Of a DNA stretch of 12,456 bases, positions 1-6,715 are shown one piece after another (position 1 is the stretch's first letter; each line of letters starts with the position of its first letter). The DNA comes from REEB426 sp964551975 (lineage in GTDB: Bacteria > Actinomycetota > Actinomycetes > S36-B12): NCBI GenBank assembly GCA_964551975.1, contig CAZKFI010000066.1, positions 1 through 12,456 on the forward strand, read 5' to 3'. Made by a program: the position numbers and the translations under genes. The notes below the pieces were generated by a model. The model ran no database searches and was not told the origin of the DNA. It saw nothing but the letters and a program-made list of their open reading frames with translations.

Positions 1-2
1 GA

Positions 3-584
3 GACGGTTTTACCTCCTGGGCGGTGACGGTTCAGCGCAGGGATGGCTCGATCGTCGTCGGCTATGTCGACGTGAGTAGCGGGATCATCTTTGACTGGAC
101 GGTGCAGCGTGGGCCCGGGGGTCCAGTGATCGATCTCGACGGCAATGACGGTGACCTCACCCCGGCAAAGCCACCGGCAGCTTCTGGGGTCAGCCCGGGT
201 CAGGCAAAGGCCGATGAAGAGGATTCGACGGCTGCTGAGGTCGAGCCGGGCGAACCTGCTAGCCCTCCGGGCGGAGGCTCAGGCGCACCCGGCTCTCCAA
301 GTGCACCACCTAGCGGGCCGCCAGCATCCTCTGTTCCAGACGAGGACGCACCTGATGACGGCGCGCCCGATGACGGTGCGCCTGACGACAGTGCGCCCGA
401 TGACGGTGCGCCCGATGATGGTGCGCCTGACGACGACGGCCGACACGGCGATGGTGGCCATCATGATCACGGTGATCGTGGCGGTGGCGGTGGCGGTGGC
501 GGCGGTAACGGCGGCGGCGGTAACGCTGGTGGTGGCGGCGGTAACGGCGGCGGCGGGGGTGGCCACGGAGGTGGGCGCCGTTAG
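3..584 (+). CDS. PepSY-like protein with repeat and Gly/His/Asp-rich tail (5' partial)
   Basis: The reading frame is open from the left edge, so the true start lies upstream and only the C-terminal 193 residues are visible. The first ~35 residues (ending VDVSSGIIFDW) have the hydrophobic pattern, a VDV-x-x-G turn and a final IIFDW strand, of the end of a PepSY domain, a small fold common in secreted bacterial proteins. The tail that follows is low complexity: a Pro/Ser/Ala/Glu-rich linker, six APDD(G/S) pentapeptides, a His/Asp patch (around GGHHDHGD), and a long Gly/Asn run ending GGGRR. An extracellular or cell-wall location and metal or water binding by the acidic and His-rich tail are inferences. 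The stop overlaps the proposed start of the next gene by 14 bp, so the two may be cotranscribed and coupled. The domain call rests on one short segment and needs the missing N-terminus. Confidence 0.6.
   Translation, partial: DGFTSWAVTVQRRDGSIVVGYVDVSSGIIFDWTVQRGPGGPVIDLDGNDGDLTPAKPPAASGVSPGQAKADEEDSTAAEVEPGEPASPPGGGSGAPGSPSAPPSGPPASSVPDEDAPDDGAPDDGAPDDSAPDDGAPDDGAPDDDGRHGDGGHHDHGDRGGGGGGGGGNGGGGNAGGGGGNGGGGGGHGGGRR
348..437 (+). repeat. 15-bp tandem repeat encoding APDD(G/S) x6
   Basis: Six in-phase 15-bp units read Ala-Pro-Asp-Asp-Gly; the third has Ser and the last Asp in the fifth position. The codons vary between GAT/GAC and CCC/CCT. The period is a multiple of three, so gain or loss of units keeps the frame. 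The repeat explains the Met/Thr/Arg-rich ORFs in the other frames. Confidence 0.9.
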
Positions 585-2610
585 TCGCACCTACGCGGTC
601 CGCAGGCCAGCCCGGTGGGTTCCGGTGGCGCGTCGCGTAGCGCTGTGTGGCCTGCTGGGCATCGTGGTGTGTGCCTGCGCAGCCGGGTTCCTTCCTGCGC
701 AGGCTGCCTGGGCGACCCCCCCGGCCACGATCAGCGGCTCGGCTCGACAGTTGCTCGACGCCATACCGGTGCTTCCCAAGATGGTGCAGGGGTTTAGCGC
801 CGATGCCTTCGCCGAGGTGGGTGCTACCCGGGATGCGAAGGGCTGCACGGTTCGTCAGCAGGCGTTGATTGCGCTGGCAGTGCAGCGCCCCCGTGTCACC
901 TCGCCCGCCTGCGCAATGCTCAACGGTCGGTGGCTGGCCAACTTCGGCACGACGGAGGTCACCAACCCCGGGCAGCTCAGCTTGGTTCCGGTGCTTGCCT
1001 TTCCGGCAGTGTGGGCTTCGGGTGCTTACGGATGGAATCCGGGTGAGCGAGGCGGCTACCTGCAGGACCTCGGCAGTGATCGCTCGGTGGCAACCCTGGC
1101 TGATCTGCCCGGATCTGACGGCCCGCAATCGACCGAGCCCATGCCTGCAGATCTGAACTCAGTTGCCTGGGCAGCCAGTTACGCACTCCTCACGCAACCC
1201 CATGCCGCACGCGCTACCAAGATCTGTGGTCGTTCGGCCGATTCAACCTGCCTACTGGAGGCAGTCCCACAATCGCTTAAGCCGCGCGCCGCGGCCGCAA
1301 TCGTGGCTGCGTCAGTACGGCATCGGCTGGCGATGACTCGCGCGGAGAAGGTTGCCGTCGAACCGTGGATCGATCACTTCATGGCACTGCGGCCTGATGC
1401 AGTGCTGAGTATTCGAACGACGGATGCGCCAGCGCTGCCTACCACCGAAGGCTCTGACGCCACTGGGCGCGTGATCGGGCCGAACCTCTTCGGATTGCTC
1501 GCGCCCCCCGCCTGGAACAGCACGCCGAATGTTCCGTACGCAACTTTGCGGTTATGGGACTCAGGTGTGCTGTGGAAGGACATCGAACCTGCGCGAGGAA
1601 AGTTCAACTGGGCGCCGCTGGATCATGCTGTCCGCACCGCAGAAGACCAGGGCAAAAAGGTCCTGCTGGTGCTGGGCCCGGTGCCGGCTTGGGCCTCGGC
1701 TGACCCCACGGCACCAGATGAGAGTTGGGGTAAGGGTGCCTCGGGGCCATTTGTCGCCGATGGGCTTGCTGATTTCGAACGCTACGTCACGGCGGTGGTG
1801 AAGAGGTATGGCAACCGCATTTGGGCGTACGAGACTTGGAACGAGGCGAATCTGGAGACCTTCTGGAAGGGCACACCCGCTGAGATGGCGGTGATCACCA
1901 ACGTCGTGTATGACGTCATCAAGGCGGAAGGAGCGCGCAGTCTCACCCTCACGGCCAGCGCAACCACCCGCACCGAGGGCTCGATCTATCGGTTCTTTCC
2001 TACCTACTTGCGTGAGTTGGCCAAGCGCGGGTGGCCCATTGATGGCTACGCGGTGCACGCCTATCCGGACGCAGACGGCACGCCAAGTGATGTCGCCGAT
2101 TTCGTTGCCCAATACAAGGCGTACCTGGCAATCGCTGGAGCCCCAGTCAAACCGATCTACAACACCGAACTGAACTACGGCCTCGCAGGGCCGGGACCCA
2201 AGCCGCATCGAGACATGACCGATGACCAGGCTTCTGGCTGGCTGGCACGAACCTTCATTGACTCCGTTCGTTTAGGGATCGAAGAAACTCACTGGTTCGC
2301 GTGGACGCCCCAGTACTACGGCCAGTATGGGATTCAACTGACGCCGACCTCGACACCATCCGGTCAGGCATGGCGCACGACGCACTCCTGGCTGGTGGGT
2401 TCCACGTTCAAGTCCTGTCAGGAACCTGAAGGGGCGGTCATCTGCGAGTTTCAGCGCGACGGGGCACCATTCTGGCTCGCCTACGCTGATGGACTCGACC
2501 TGATCGAGGCGCCGCCTGGTGCCAAGAGGTCCTGCGATCTGCAGGGGCAGTGTCGTGCATTAGACGGCAGCATGATCATCGTCGATATCCAACCGATTCG
2601 ACTGGATTGA
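571..2610 (+). CDS. secreted clan GH-A glycoside hydrolase with N-terminal HNH-like domain
   Basis: This is a predicted exported 679-residue protein. The frame is open far upstream, but that part only shadows the repeat-rich upstream gene, so I chose GTG 571; GTG 559 and GTG 625 are alternatives. Residues 1-48 look like a signal peptide: Arg-rich n-region, hydrophobic VALCGLLGIVV core, and an AQAAWA end. Residues ~57-267 resemble the DUF1524-type secreted HNH nuclease fold, with IPV, GFS-x3-F, a GC-x2-R segment, AVWASGAYGW and ER-x3-LQD in order, but lack the catalytic Asp-His (Ser137-Leu138 instead). Residues ~300-610 form a TIM-barrel glycosidase related to GH39/GH5: WNEAN places the acid/base at Glu425, and YNTELNYG suggests the nucleophile at Glu533. 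A short Cys-containing beta-rich tail ends the protein. Substrate is unknown, presumably an extracellular glycan. It is convergent with terC, 12 bp away. Confidence 0.8.
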   Translation: MGAVSRTYAVRRPARWVPVARRVALCGLLGIVVCACAAGFLPAQAAWATPPATISGSARQLLDAIPVLPKMVQGFSADAFAEVGATRDAKGCTVRQQALIALAVQRPRVTSPACAMLNGRWLANFGTTEVTNPGQLSLVPVLAFPAVWASGAYGWNPGERGGYLQDLGSDRSVATLADLPGSDGPQSTEPMPADLNSVAWAASYALLTQPHAARATKICGRSADSTCLLEAVPQSLKPRAAAAIVAASVRHRLAMTRAEKVAVEPWIDHFMALRPDAVLSIRTTDAPALPTTEGSDATGRVIGPNLFGLLAPPAWNSTPNVPYATLRLWDSGVLWKDIEPARGKFNWAPLDHAVRTAEDQGKKVLLVLGPVPAWASADPTAPDESWGKGASGPFVADGLADFERYVTAVVKRYGNRIWAYETWNEANLETFWKGTPAEMAVITNVVYDVIKAEGARSLTLTASATTRTEGSIYRFFPTYLRELAKRGWPIDGYAVHAYPDADGTPSDVADFVAQYKAYLAIAGAPVKPIYNTELNYGLAGPGPKPHRDMTDDQASGWLARTFIDSVRLGIEETHWFAWTPQYYGQYGIQLTPTSTPSGQAWRTTHSWLVGSTFKSCQEPEGAVICEFQRDGAPFWLAYADGLDLIEAPPGAKRSCDLQGQCRALDGSMIIVDIQPIRLD

Positions 2611-2621
2611 TTTCACGCGGT

Positions 2622-2636
2622 CTCATGCGGCATGAG
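2622..2636. terminator. hairpin between convergent genes, possible bidirectional terminator
   Basis: CTCATG-CGG-CATGAG forms a 6-bp stem with a 3-nt loop (7 bp around a single central base). It overlaps the end of the terC reading frame and lies 12 bp past the glycosidase stop. There is no U-tract on either side, so the terminator role is only suggested by its position. Confidence 0.3.
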
Positions 2637-3570
2637 TGTGGTCGGGATCGCGTTGTGCTTGACCTCGACTAACCCAGAGGCTGGCACCGATCGAGACCGC
2701 GATGATCGCGATCACCATGCCCAGGCTTAGTGCCGTGGGGATCTTGAAGACTGCGTGGCTGATGATCATCTTGATGCCAACCCACACCAGTACCAGCGAC
2801 AGACCGAGTTTGAGATAGACGAAGCGGTGAATCAAGTCAGCCAGCAGGAAGTACATAGCCCGTAGGCCGAGAATTGCCAAGGCGTTACTGGCGAAAACCA
2901 AGAACGGTTCTTGGGTCACGGCGAAGATTGCCGGAATGGAATCGACGGCGAAGATGATGTCCGTCACTTCAACCAGTACCAGGACTGCTAGGAGCGGGGT
3001 TGCCATCAACACGCCGTTGCGACGCGTGAGGAACTTCTGGCCGTCGTATTCCTCTGAGGTGCGAACGAAGCGACGGAAGAGCTTCAGGGTCTTCGACTTT
3101 GCCGGGTCGATGTGCTCGTTGCGCTGGATGAGCATCTTGATGCCGGTGATGATGAGAAAGGCACCGAAGACGTAGAGAATCCAGGCGAAGCTGGCGATGA
3201 GCACGGAGCCGGCGGCGATGAAGATCGCGCGGAAGATCAGAGCGCCTAGGACCCCATAGAAGAGCACGCGATGCTGATACTGACGTGGCACCGCGAAGTA
3301 GCTGAAGATCATCGCCCAAACGAAGACGTTGTCGATGGCCAACGACTTTTCAATGATGTAGCCCGCAAAGTACTGCAGGCCGAATTCAGTGCCGTATGCC
3401 CACCAGATGCCAGCGCCGACGGCAACGGCCACTGCCACCCAGATGAGTGACCACACCGCAGCTTCACGAACGCCGATGACATGCGCATCGCGGTGCAAGA
3501 AGAGATCGACCGCGAGCATGGCAAGAATGCCGATGAGCAGCGCGACCCACACCCACAGGGAAACGTCCAT
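2623..3570 (-). CDS. TerC/Alx-family integral membrane protein
   Basis: This 315-residue polytopic inner-membrane protein belongs to the TerC/Alx family, known for Mn2+ efflux or homeostasis (E. coli Alx) and for metalation of exported proteins (Bacillus MeeF/MeeY). I see about eight or nine hydrophobic segments and both family signatures: IIEKSLAIDNVFVW (Glu74, Asp80, Asn81) and EVTDIIFAVDSIPAIFAV (Glu201, Asp204, Asp210), whose acidic residues are the likely metal ligands. A charged cytoplasmic loop lies at ~140-185. The His-containing end DPDHTHAA may also bind metal. I chose ATG 3570 because GAAAGGGG precedes it by about 6 nt. The frame extends to a GTG at 3633, but that lies inside the riboswitch aptamer and is unlikely to be used. 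A yybP-ykoY-like leader implies induction by Mn2+. No other metal-transport gene lies beside it. Confidence 0.92.
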   Translation of the reverse strand: MDVSLWVWVALLIGILAMLAVDLFLHRDAHVIGVREAAVWSLIWVAVAVAVGAGIWWAYGTEFGLQYFAGYIIEKSLAIDNVFVWAMIFSYFAVPRQYQHRVLFYGVLGALIFRAIFIAAGSVLIASFAWILYVFGAFLIITGIKMLIQRNEHIDPAKSKTLKLFRRFVRTSEEYDGQKFLTRRNGVLMATPLLAVLVLVEVTDIIFAVDSIPAIFAVTQEPFLVFASNALAILGLRAMYFLLADLIHRFVYLKLGLSLVLVWVGIKMIISHAVFKIPTALSLGMVIAIIAVSIGASLWVSRGQAQRDPDHTHAA

Positions 3571-3590
3571 GCCAAGACCCCTTTCACCAG

Positions 3591-3606
3591 GCATGCCAAG
3601 GCATGC
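3591..3606 (-). other. hairpin just upstream of the terC ribosome binding site
   Basis: GCATGCC-AA-GGCATGC is a near-perfect stem between the aptamer and the Shine-Dalgarno sequence (about 3577-3584). It has no trailing U-tract, so it is more likely part of a translational expression platform or a spacer than an intrinsic terminator. Confidence 0.4.
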
Positions 3607-3615
3607 GTAAATGAG

Positions 3616-3730
3616 GTCAAGGTCTCCCGTCACCGGCTAGGCCGGCCGACGCCCCGGGCCGAACCGGTTCGGTGGTGAACCTGTTCAGCCGTACTGACGA
3701 GAACGTCGCGTTGGAGGTACTCCCCAAGAC
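3616..3730 (-). promoter_or_regulatory. yybP-ykoY (Mn2+) riboswitch, terC leader
   Basis: On the minus strand the leader carries GGGGAGTA (3725-3718) in the first loop, then GTCAGTACGGC, a palindromic arm CCGAACCGGTTCGG, a CCGGC-CTA-GCCGG arm, and GGTGACGGGAGACC closing the structure. These match the conserved L1 and L3 loop sequences of the yybP-ykoY class as I remember them. P1 would be GTCTTGG with CCTTGAC (two U-U mismatches), and CGACG pairs with CGTCG in the interior. The class binds Mn2+ and commonly precedes TerC-family genes. The distance to the terC SD (about 30 nt) and absence of a clear terminator favour translational control. A covariance-model search would settle it. Confidence 0.8.
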
Positions 3731-3736
3731 TTTTCG

Positions 3737-3765
3737 ATGTTAGGCACAGTGCGCATTGAGCGCAA
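3737..3765 (-). promoter_or_regulatory. terC promoter (-35 TTGCGC, -10 TAACAT)
   Basis: On the minus strand TTGCGC (3765-3760), a 17-nt spacer and TAACAT (3742-3737) form a good vegetative promoter. The expected start, about 7 nt downstream, falls at 3730, exactly the first base of riboswitch stem P1. The -35 lies within the inverted repeat TGCGCATT-N7-AATGCGCA (3750-3772). Confidence 0.65.
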
Positions 3766-3781
3766 ATGCGCAAGGTGCGCG

Positions 3782-3855
3782 TGGAGCGGGCGACGGGAAT
3801 CGAACCCGCATGACCAGCTTGGAAGGCTGGGGCTCTACCATTGAGCTACGCCCGC
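3782..3855 (-). tRNA. tRNA-Gly(TCC)
   Basis: Acceptor arms GCGGGCG/CGCCCGC pair fully. The D-arm AGCTCAATGGTAGAGC, the anticodon loop CTTCCAA in a CCAGC/GCTGG stem (anticodon TCC), and the T-loop GGTTCGATTCC are intact. The discriminator base is T, and the 3' CCA is encoded at 3784-3782. It decodes GGA and GGG. Confidence 0.97.
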
Positions 3856-3877
3856 GTAACTGCTGTGCAGCGTCAGT

Positions 3878-4165
3878 CTAGACGTGCACGATCGCGTCAA
3901 TCTGATGGGCTAGAGCCACATCCAGTTCGGTGATAGCCCCCGCGTCGTGCGTTGAGAGCCGCCAGGTGACCTGCCGATAGCGAATGTCGATATCAGGGTG
4001 ATGGTTCGCCGCCTCCGCGGCATCGGCTACGCGCATGACCCACGTCATGGCCTCGGTGAACGACGCGGCCTGGTCGGTACGCACCAGCGCCTGCCCGTCA
4101 ATCCGCCAGCCGGGGAGCATCGCCAGCACCGTGGTCAGTTGGGTTGGGGGCAGGGCAGAAGCCAT
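3878..4165 (-). CDS. 4a-hydroxytetrahydrobiopterin dehydratase (PCD/DCoH family)
   Basis: This cytoplasmic protein of 95 residues has the usual family length of ~95-110. The family dehydrates pterin-4a-carbinolamine, recycling the cofactor of aromatic amino acid hydroxylases; in many bacteria it also sits in genomes with no obvious hydroxylase, leaving its role uncertain. The signatures are present: NHHPDI (His55, His56, Pro57) and THDAGAITELD (His73, Asp74, Gly76, Asp82), with the LAHQID helix near the end. I chose ATG 4165; GTG 4171 two codons upstream is equally possible because neither has a well-spaced Shine-Dalgarno sequence. It is divergent from the iron permease, and the shared 85-bp gap carries the iron box, which lies ~40 bp from this start and might affect both genes. 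The stop lies about 23 bp upstream of the tRNA-Gly 5' end on the same strand. Confidence 0.9.
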   Translation of the reverse strand: MASALPPTQLTTVLAMLPGWRIDGQALVRTDQAASFTEAMTWVMRVADAAEAANHHPDIDIRYRQVTWRLSTHDAGAITELDVALAHQIDAIVHV

Positions 4166-4191
4166 GCTCACCAGGCTAGGGGCGCGGTCAA

Positions 4192-4221
4192 TTGGATACC
4201 CTCAATAGGTTAGGCTAACCT
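4192..4221 (+). promoter_or_regulatory. promoter of the iron permease gene
   Basis: TTGGAT (4192-4197) and TAACCT (4216-4221) are 18 nt apart, giving a start near 4228 and a short leader. The -10 lies entirely inside the iron box, the normal arrangement for repression by Fe2+-bound IdeR/DtxR. Confidence 0.5.
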
Positions 4222-4223
4222 AA
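4205..4223. promoter_or_regulatory. IdeR/DtxR iron box
   Basis: ATAGGTTAGGCTAACCTAA matches the 19-bp consensus TTAGGTTAGGCTAACCTAA at every position except the first. It covers the permease -10 and lies between divergent genes. It predicts iron-dependent repression of the permease and possibly of the PCD gene. Confidence 0.92.
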
Positions 4224-4256
4224 CTTTCTGACGTCGAGTCGAGTTCGAGGATGGAC

Positions 4257-5114
4257 ATGGTTGCGAATTTCCTGATCGGTTTGCGCGAAGGCCTGGAGGC
4301 GGCCCTCATTGTGGCGATCCTGGTGGCTTACCTGGTACGCATTGATCAGCGGTCCCTTCTTCCCCGCATCTGGACTGGGGTGGGCGCGGCGATTGGGCTC
4401 TCCGTGCTGGCCGTAATGCTGCTCCAGCTGACCGGTCAGGCGCTCTCGGACGCCGCCGCCGAGGCGTTTGCCGGGGTTATGAGCGTCGTCGCGGTCGCGC
4501 TCATCACCTGGATGATCCTGTGGATGGCGCGTCATGCCCGTGGACTCAAGGCGCACCTGCACGGTGAAGTGGACCAGGCTCTGGGGCGCAGTAGCTGGGC
4601 CCTGGTGTTGGTCGCATTCTTTGCCGTTGGTCGTGAAGGGCTGGAAACTGCGCTGTTTCTCTGGACGGGCATGCGGTCCACCGGGGGAGGGGGACTGGCG
4701 ATTGTCGGGGCCCTCCTTGGCTTGTTCACGGCCGTGCTGCTGGGAGTGGTGCTGTACCGGGGGGTATTGAAGTTGGACCTTGCCCGGCTCTTCTTCTGGA
4801 CGGGCATCGGCCTCATCGTGATCGCAGCAGGCATGCTGCGCTACGGCGTGCACGAACTGCAGGAGGCCGGTTGGCTTCCAGGTAAGGATGCCTACGTTCT
4901 TGACCTGAGCGGAATCGTCGATCCGGCAGGGCCAGTGGCCGGCTTTTTCCGCACACTATTCAATCTCGTGCCAAACATGACGGCATTGGAGCTCATCGCC
5001 TGGGCGGGCTACCTGGTGAGCGTGCTGGCGATGTTCCTGCTGGTGATCCGGCAACGCAGCAAGGTCACCGGCCAGAGCGCAGCGCCATCGGCACCTACGC
5101 ATGTCCCGGTGTGA
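4257..5114 (+). CDS. FTR1/EfeU-family high-affinity iron permease
   Basis: This 285-residue integral membrane protein imports iron across the cytoplasmic membrane. Seven hydrophobic segments are visible, with the two REGLE motifs that coordinate iron in this family: Arg10-Glu14 in the first segment and Arg126-Glu130 in the fourth. The loop after the third segment is charged (MARHARGLKAHLHGEVDQ). The C-terminal tail, rich in Ser/Pro, is short and cytoplasmic. I chose ATG 4257, 6 nt after GAGG; ATG 4251 touches the same GAGG and is less well placed. In EfeUOB systems the permease works with periplasmic EfeO and the peroxidase EfeB, but neither follows: the next gene is tRNA-Pro. It is either a stand-alone FTR1 or has its partners elsewhere. 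The iron box predicts derepression under iron limitation. Confidence 0.93.
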   Translation: MVANFLIGLREGLEAALIVAILVAYLVRIDQRSLLPRIWTGVGAAIGLSVLAVMLLQLTGQALSDAAAEAFAGVMSVVAVALITWMILWMARHARGLKAHLHGEVDQALGRSSWALVLVAFFAVGREGLETALFLWTGMRSTGGGGLAIVGALLGLFTAVLLGVVLYRGVLKLDLARLFFWTGIGLIVIAAGMLRYGVHELQEAGWLPGKDAYVLDLSGIVDPAGPVAGFFRTLFNLVPNMTALELIAWAGYLVSVLAMFLLVIRQRSKVTGQSAAPSAPTHVPV

Positions 5115-5140
5115 CGCGGAGAGCACCTCGCCAATAGACT
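5111..5140 (+). promoter_or_regulatory. possible promoter of tRNA-Pro and tig
   Basis: GTGACG (5111-5116), 18 nt and TAGACT (5135-5140) give a predicted start at ~5147, 4 nt before the mature tRNA. The -35 is weak and overlaps the permease stop. Confidence 0.35.
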
Positions 5141-5150
5141 GCCTTTCGCG

Positions 5151-5226
5151 CGGGGCGTAGCGTAGTGGCTAGCGCGCCTGCTTTGGGAGCAGGAGATCGG
5201 GAGTTCGAGTCTCCCCGCCCCGACCA
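5151..5226 (+). tRNA. tRNA-Pro(TGG)
   Basis: The acceptor stem CGGGGCG/CGCCCCG, anticodon arm CCTGC-TTTGGGA-GCAGG (anticodon TGG), T-arm GGGAG-TTCGAGT-CTCCC, discriminator A and encoded CCA are all present. It lies 27 nt ahead of the trigger factor gene and may share a primary transcript with it. Confidence 0.97.
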
Positions 5227-5253
5227 GTTCTGCCAACCCCAGGAGAGCGCAGC

Positions 5254-6549
5254 GTGAAGAGCACTGTCGAAACCATGTCACCCACGCGCGTGCGCGTCAC
5301 CGTGGAGTTGAATGCCGAGGATCTTCAGCCGAGTCTTGACTCCGCGCTCGCCCGCATCGCCAAGCAGGTGAACATCCCGGGCTTTCGCAAAGGCAAGGTG
5401 CCGGCTCGGGTCATCGAGCAGCGCGTCGGCCGTGAGGCGGTGCTCGCCGAGGCCGTCAATGATGCGGTGCCAGCCGCTTATCAGGACGCCCTGATTGAGC
5501 ATGGGATCGTGCCCGTGGGCCGACCCGAAGTAGACATCACCGAGGTTGTCGACGGCGAACGTGTGGCCTTCGTTGCCGAAGTGGATCGTCGACCCGAATT
5601 CACCGTGCCTGAGTGCTCAAGCCTGCAGGTCACCGTCGACCCAGCCGATCCCAGTGATGCGGATGTCGACGCCCAGGTCGATGCCCTTCGCACGCGATTT
5701 GCGACGTTGAGCGATGTCGACCGAGCCGCGGCGGACGGTGATCTCCTCCTCGTCAATCTCTCGGGCACCACGGCTGATGGGGTCGTCGTTGAGGACCTCG
5801 CGGGTCAGGCACTGTCCTATGAAGTTGGCAGTGAGGGTCTGCTTCCGGGAGCCGATGAGGCTGTGCGAGGGGCCAGTGCCGGGGATCGGCGCACCTTTCC
5901 TTTCACCCCGCTTGGTGGTCAGTGGGCTGATCAGGAGTTGATGGTGACCATCGAGGTCACTGCGGTTCGCGAGCGGGTCCTGCCAGCGTTGGACGATGAC
6001 TTCGTGCAAATGGCCTCGGAGTTCGACACTCTGGCTGAACTACGGGCCGATCTGCGCGAGCGGCTGAGCAGGGTGCGTCGAATGGAGCAGGGCGCCCAGG
6101 CGCGCGCCAAAGTGCACCAGGCGCTCCTTGACGCGGTCGAGATGCCGTTGCCTGAGGCCTTCGTTGCGGCCCAACTCGCCGAGCACTTCGAGCAGGAGCA
6201 CACCGGCGATCACGCCGATACCCCCGAACACCGGGCTGAGGTTGAACAGCAGATCCGCACCTCGTTGAAGAGCGACTTCATTCTCGACGCAATCGCGCAG
6301 GCTGAGGAGATCTCCGTCGCCGAAGACGAACTGACTGCCTGGCTGGTGCAGCAGGCTCCCCGCTATGGCATGACCCCGGATGCCTTCGCGAAGGCGCTGG
6401 TGGATTCTGGGCAGGTATCCGGTGCGTTGCAGGACATCCGCCGGGCCAAGGCCCTTGCCTGGGCTGCGGATCAGGCAGTGGTTACCGATACCGGTGGTGC
6501 CACGGTGACGCTGGCGCTGCCTGAGTCGGCAACTTCCGGGTCCCGCTAG
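5254..6549 (+). CDS. tig: trigger factor, ribosome-associated chaperone
   Basis: Trigger factor binds the ribosome near the peptide exit tunnel, shields nascent chains and has peptidyl-prolyl isomerase activity. The 431-residue length is normal. The N-terminal ribosome-binding domain (~1-115) has the signature GFRKGK at 43-48 within NIPGFRKGKVPARV. The FKBP-type domain (~150-240) includes GDLLLVNLSGTTADG and the YEVGSEGLLPGADEAVRG segment. The helical C-terminal chaperone domain (~245-431) follows, including AKVHQALLDAVEMPLPEAFV. The start is GTG 5254, with AGGAG 8 nt upstream; ATG 5275 is in frame but lacks a good site. The acidic/Gln-rich tail present in some actinobacterial homologues is short here. 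It precedes clpP1 with a 166-bp gap, an order conserved in actinobacteria. Confidence 0.97.
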   Translation: MKSTVETMSPTRVRVTVELNAEDLQPSLDSALARIAKQVNIPGFRKGKVPARVIEQRVGREAVLAEAVNDAVPAAYQDALIEHGIVPVGRPEVDITEVVDGERVAFVAEVDRRPEFTVPECSSLQVTVDPADPSDADVDAQVDALRTRFATLSDVDRAAADGDLLLVNLSGTTADGVVVEDLAGQALSYEVGSEGLLPGADEAVRGASAGDRRTFPFTPLGGQWADQELMVTIEVTAVRERVLPALDDDFVQMASEFDTLAELRADLRERLSRVRRMEQGAQARAKVHQALLDAVEMPLPEAFVAAQLAEHFEQEHTGDHADTPEHRAEVEQQIRTSLKSDFILDAIAQAEEISVAEDELTAWLVQQAPRYGMTPDAFAKALVDSGQVSGALQDIRRAKALAWAADQAVVTDTGGATVTLALPESATSGSR

Positions 6550-6555
6550 GGCTGC

Positions 6556-6572
6556 GTTCGCCGACGGCGGAC
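6556..6572. promoter_or_regulatory. ClgR-like operator upstream of clpP1P2
   Basis: GTTCGC-CGACG-GCGGAC is an imperfect palindrome with the half sites GTTCGC and GCGAAC (one mismatch). It matches the CGC-Y-N-A-N-R-GCG core known for ClgR, which activates clp genes in Corynebacterium, Streptomyces and Mycobacterium. It lies ~160 bp before clpP1, just past the tig stop. No clear -35/-10 pair was found downstream. Confidence 0.55.
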
Positions 6573-6715
6573 CGTGATCGGCGCGCATCGGTACGCAGTT
6601 CGGACTGTGGGCAGTTAGGGTCGTATCAACAGTCAGAGCGACCATAACCGGTATGCCGGTGATCAGGTGCTCGGACAGCGAGTACCGATGAGGATTGCAG
6701 CGAGCAGGAGGCATG

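Noticed and set aside
145..570. Upstream extension of the glycosidase frame giving an 821-residue protein
   Set aside because: This part is the shifted reading of the APDDG and Gly-rich repeats (Met-Thr-Val-Arg strings), and a signal peptide begins only after 571.
310..1128. Long minus-strand frame rich in Arg/His
   Set aside because: It is antisense to repeats and the HNH-like domain, with no start signal; it reflects high-GC codon structure.
4215..4853. Minus-strand frame opposite the iron permease
   Set aside because: It has polar low-complexity sequence and lies entirely antisense to a well-supported FTR1 gene.
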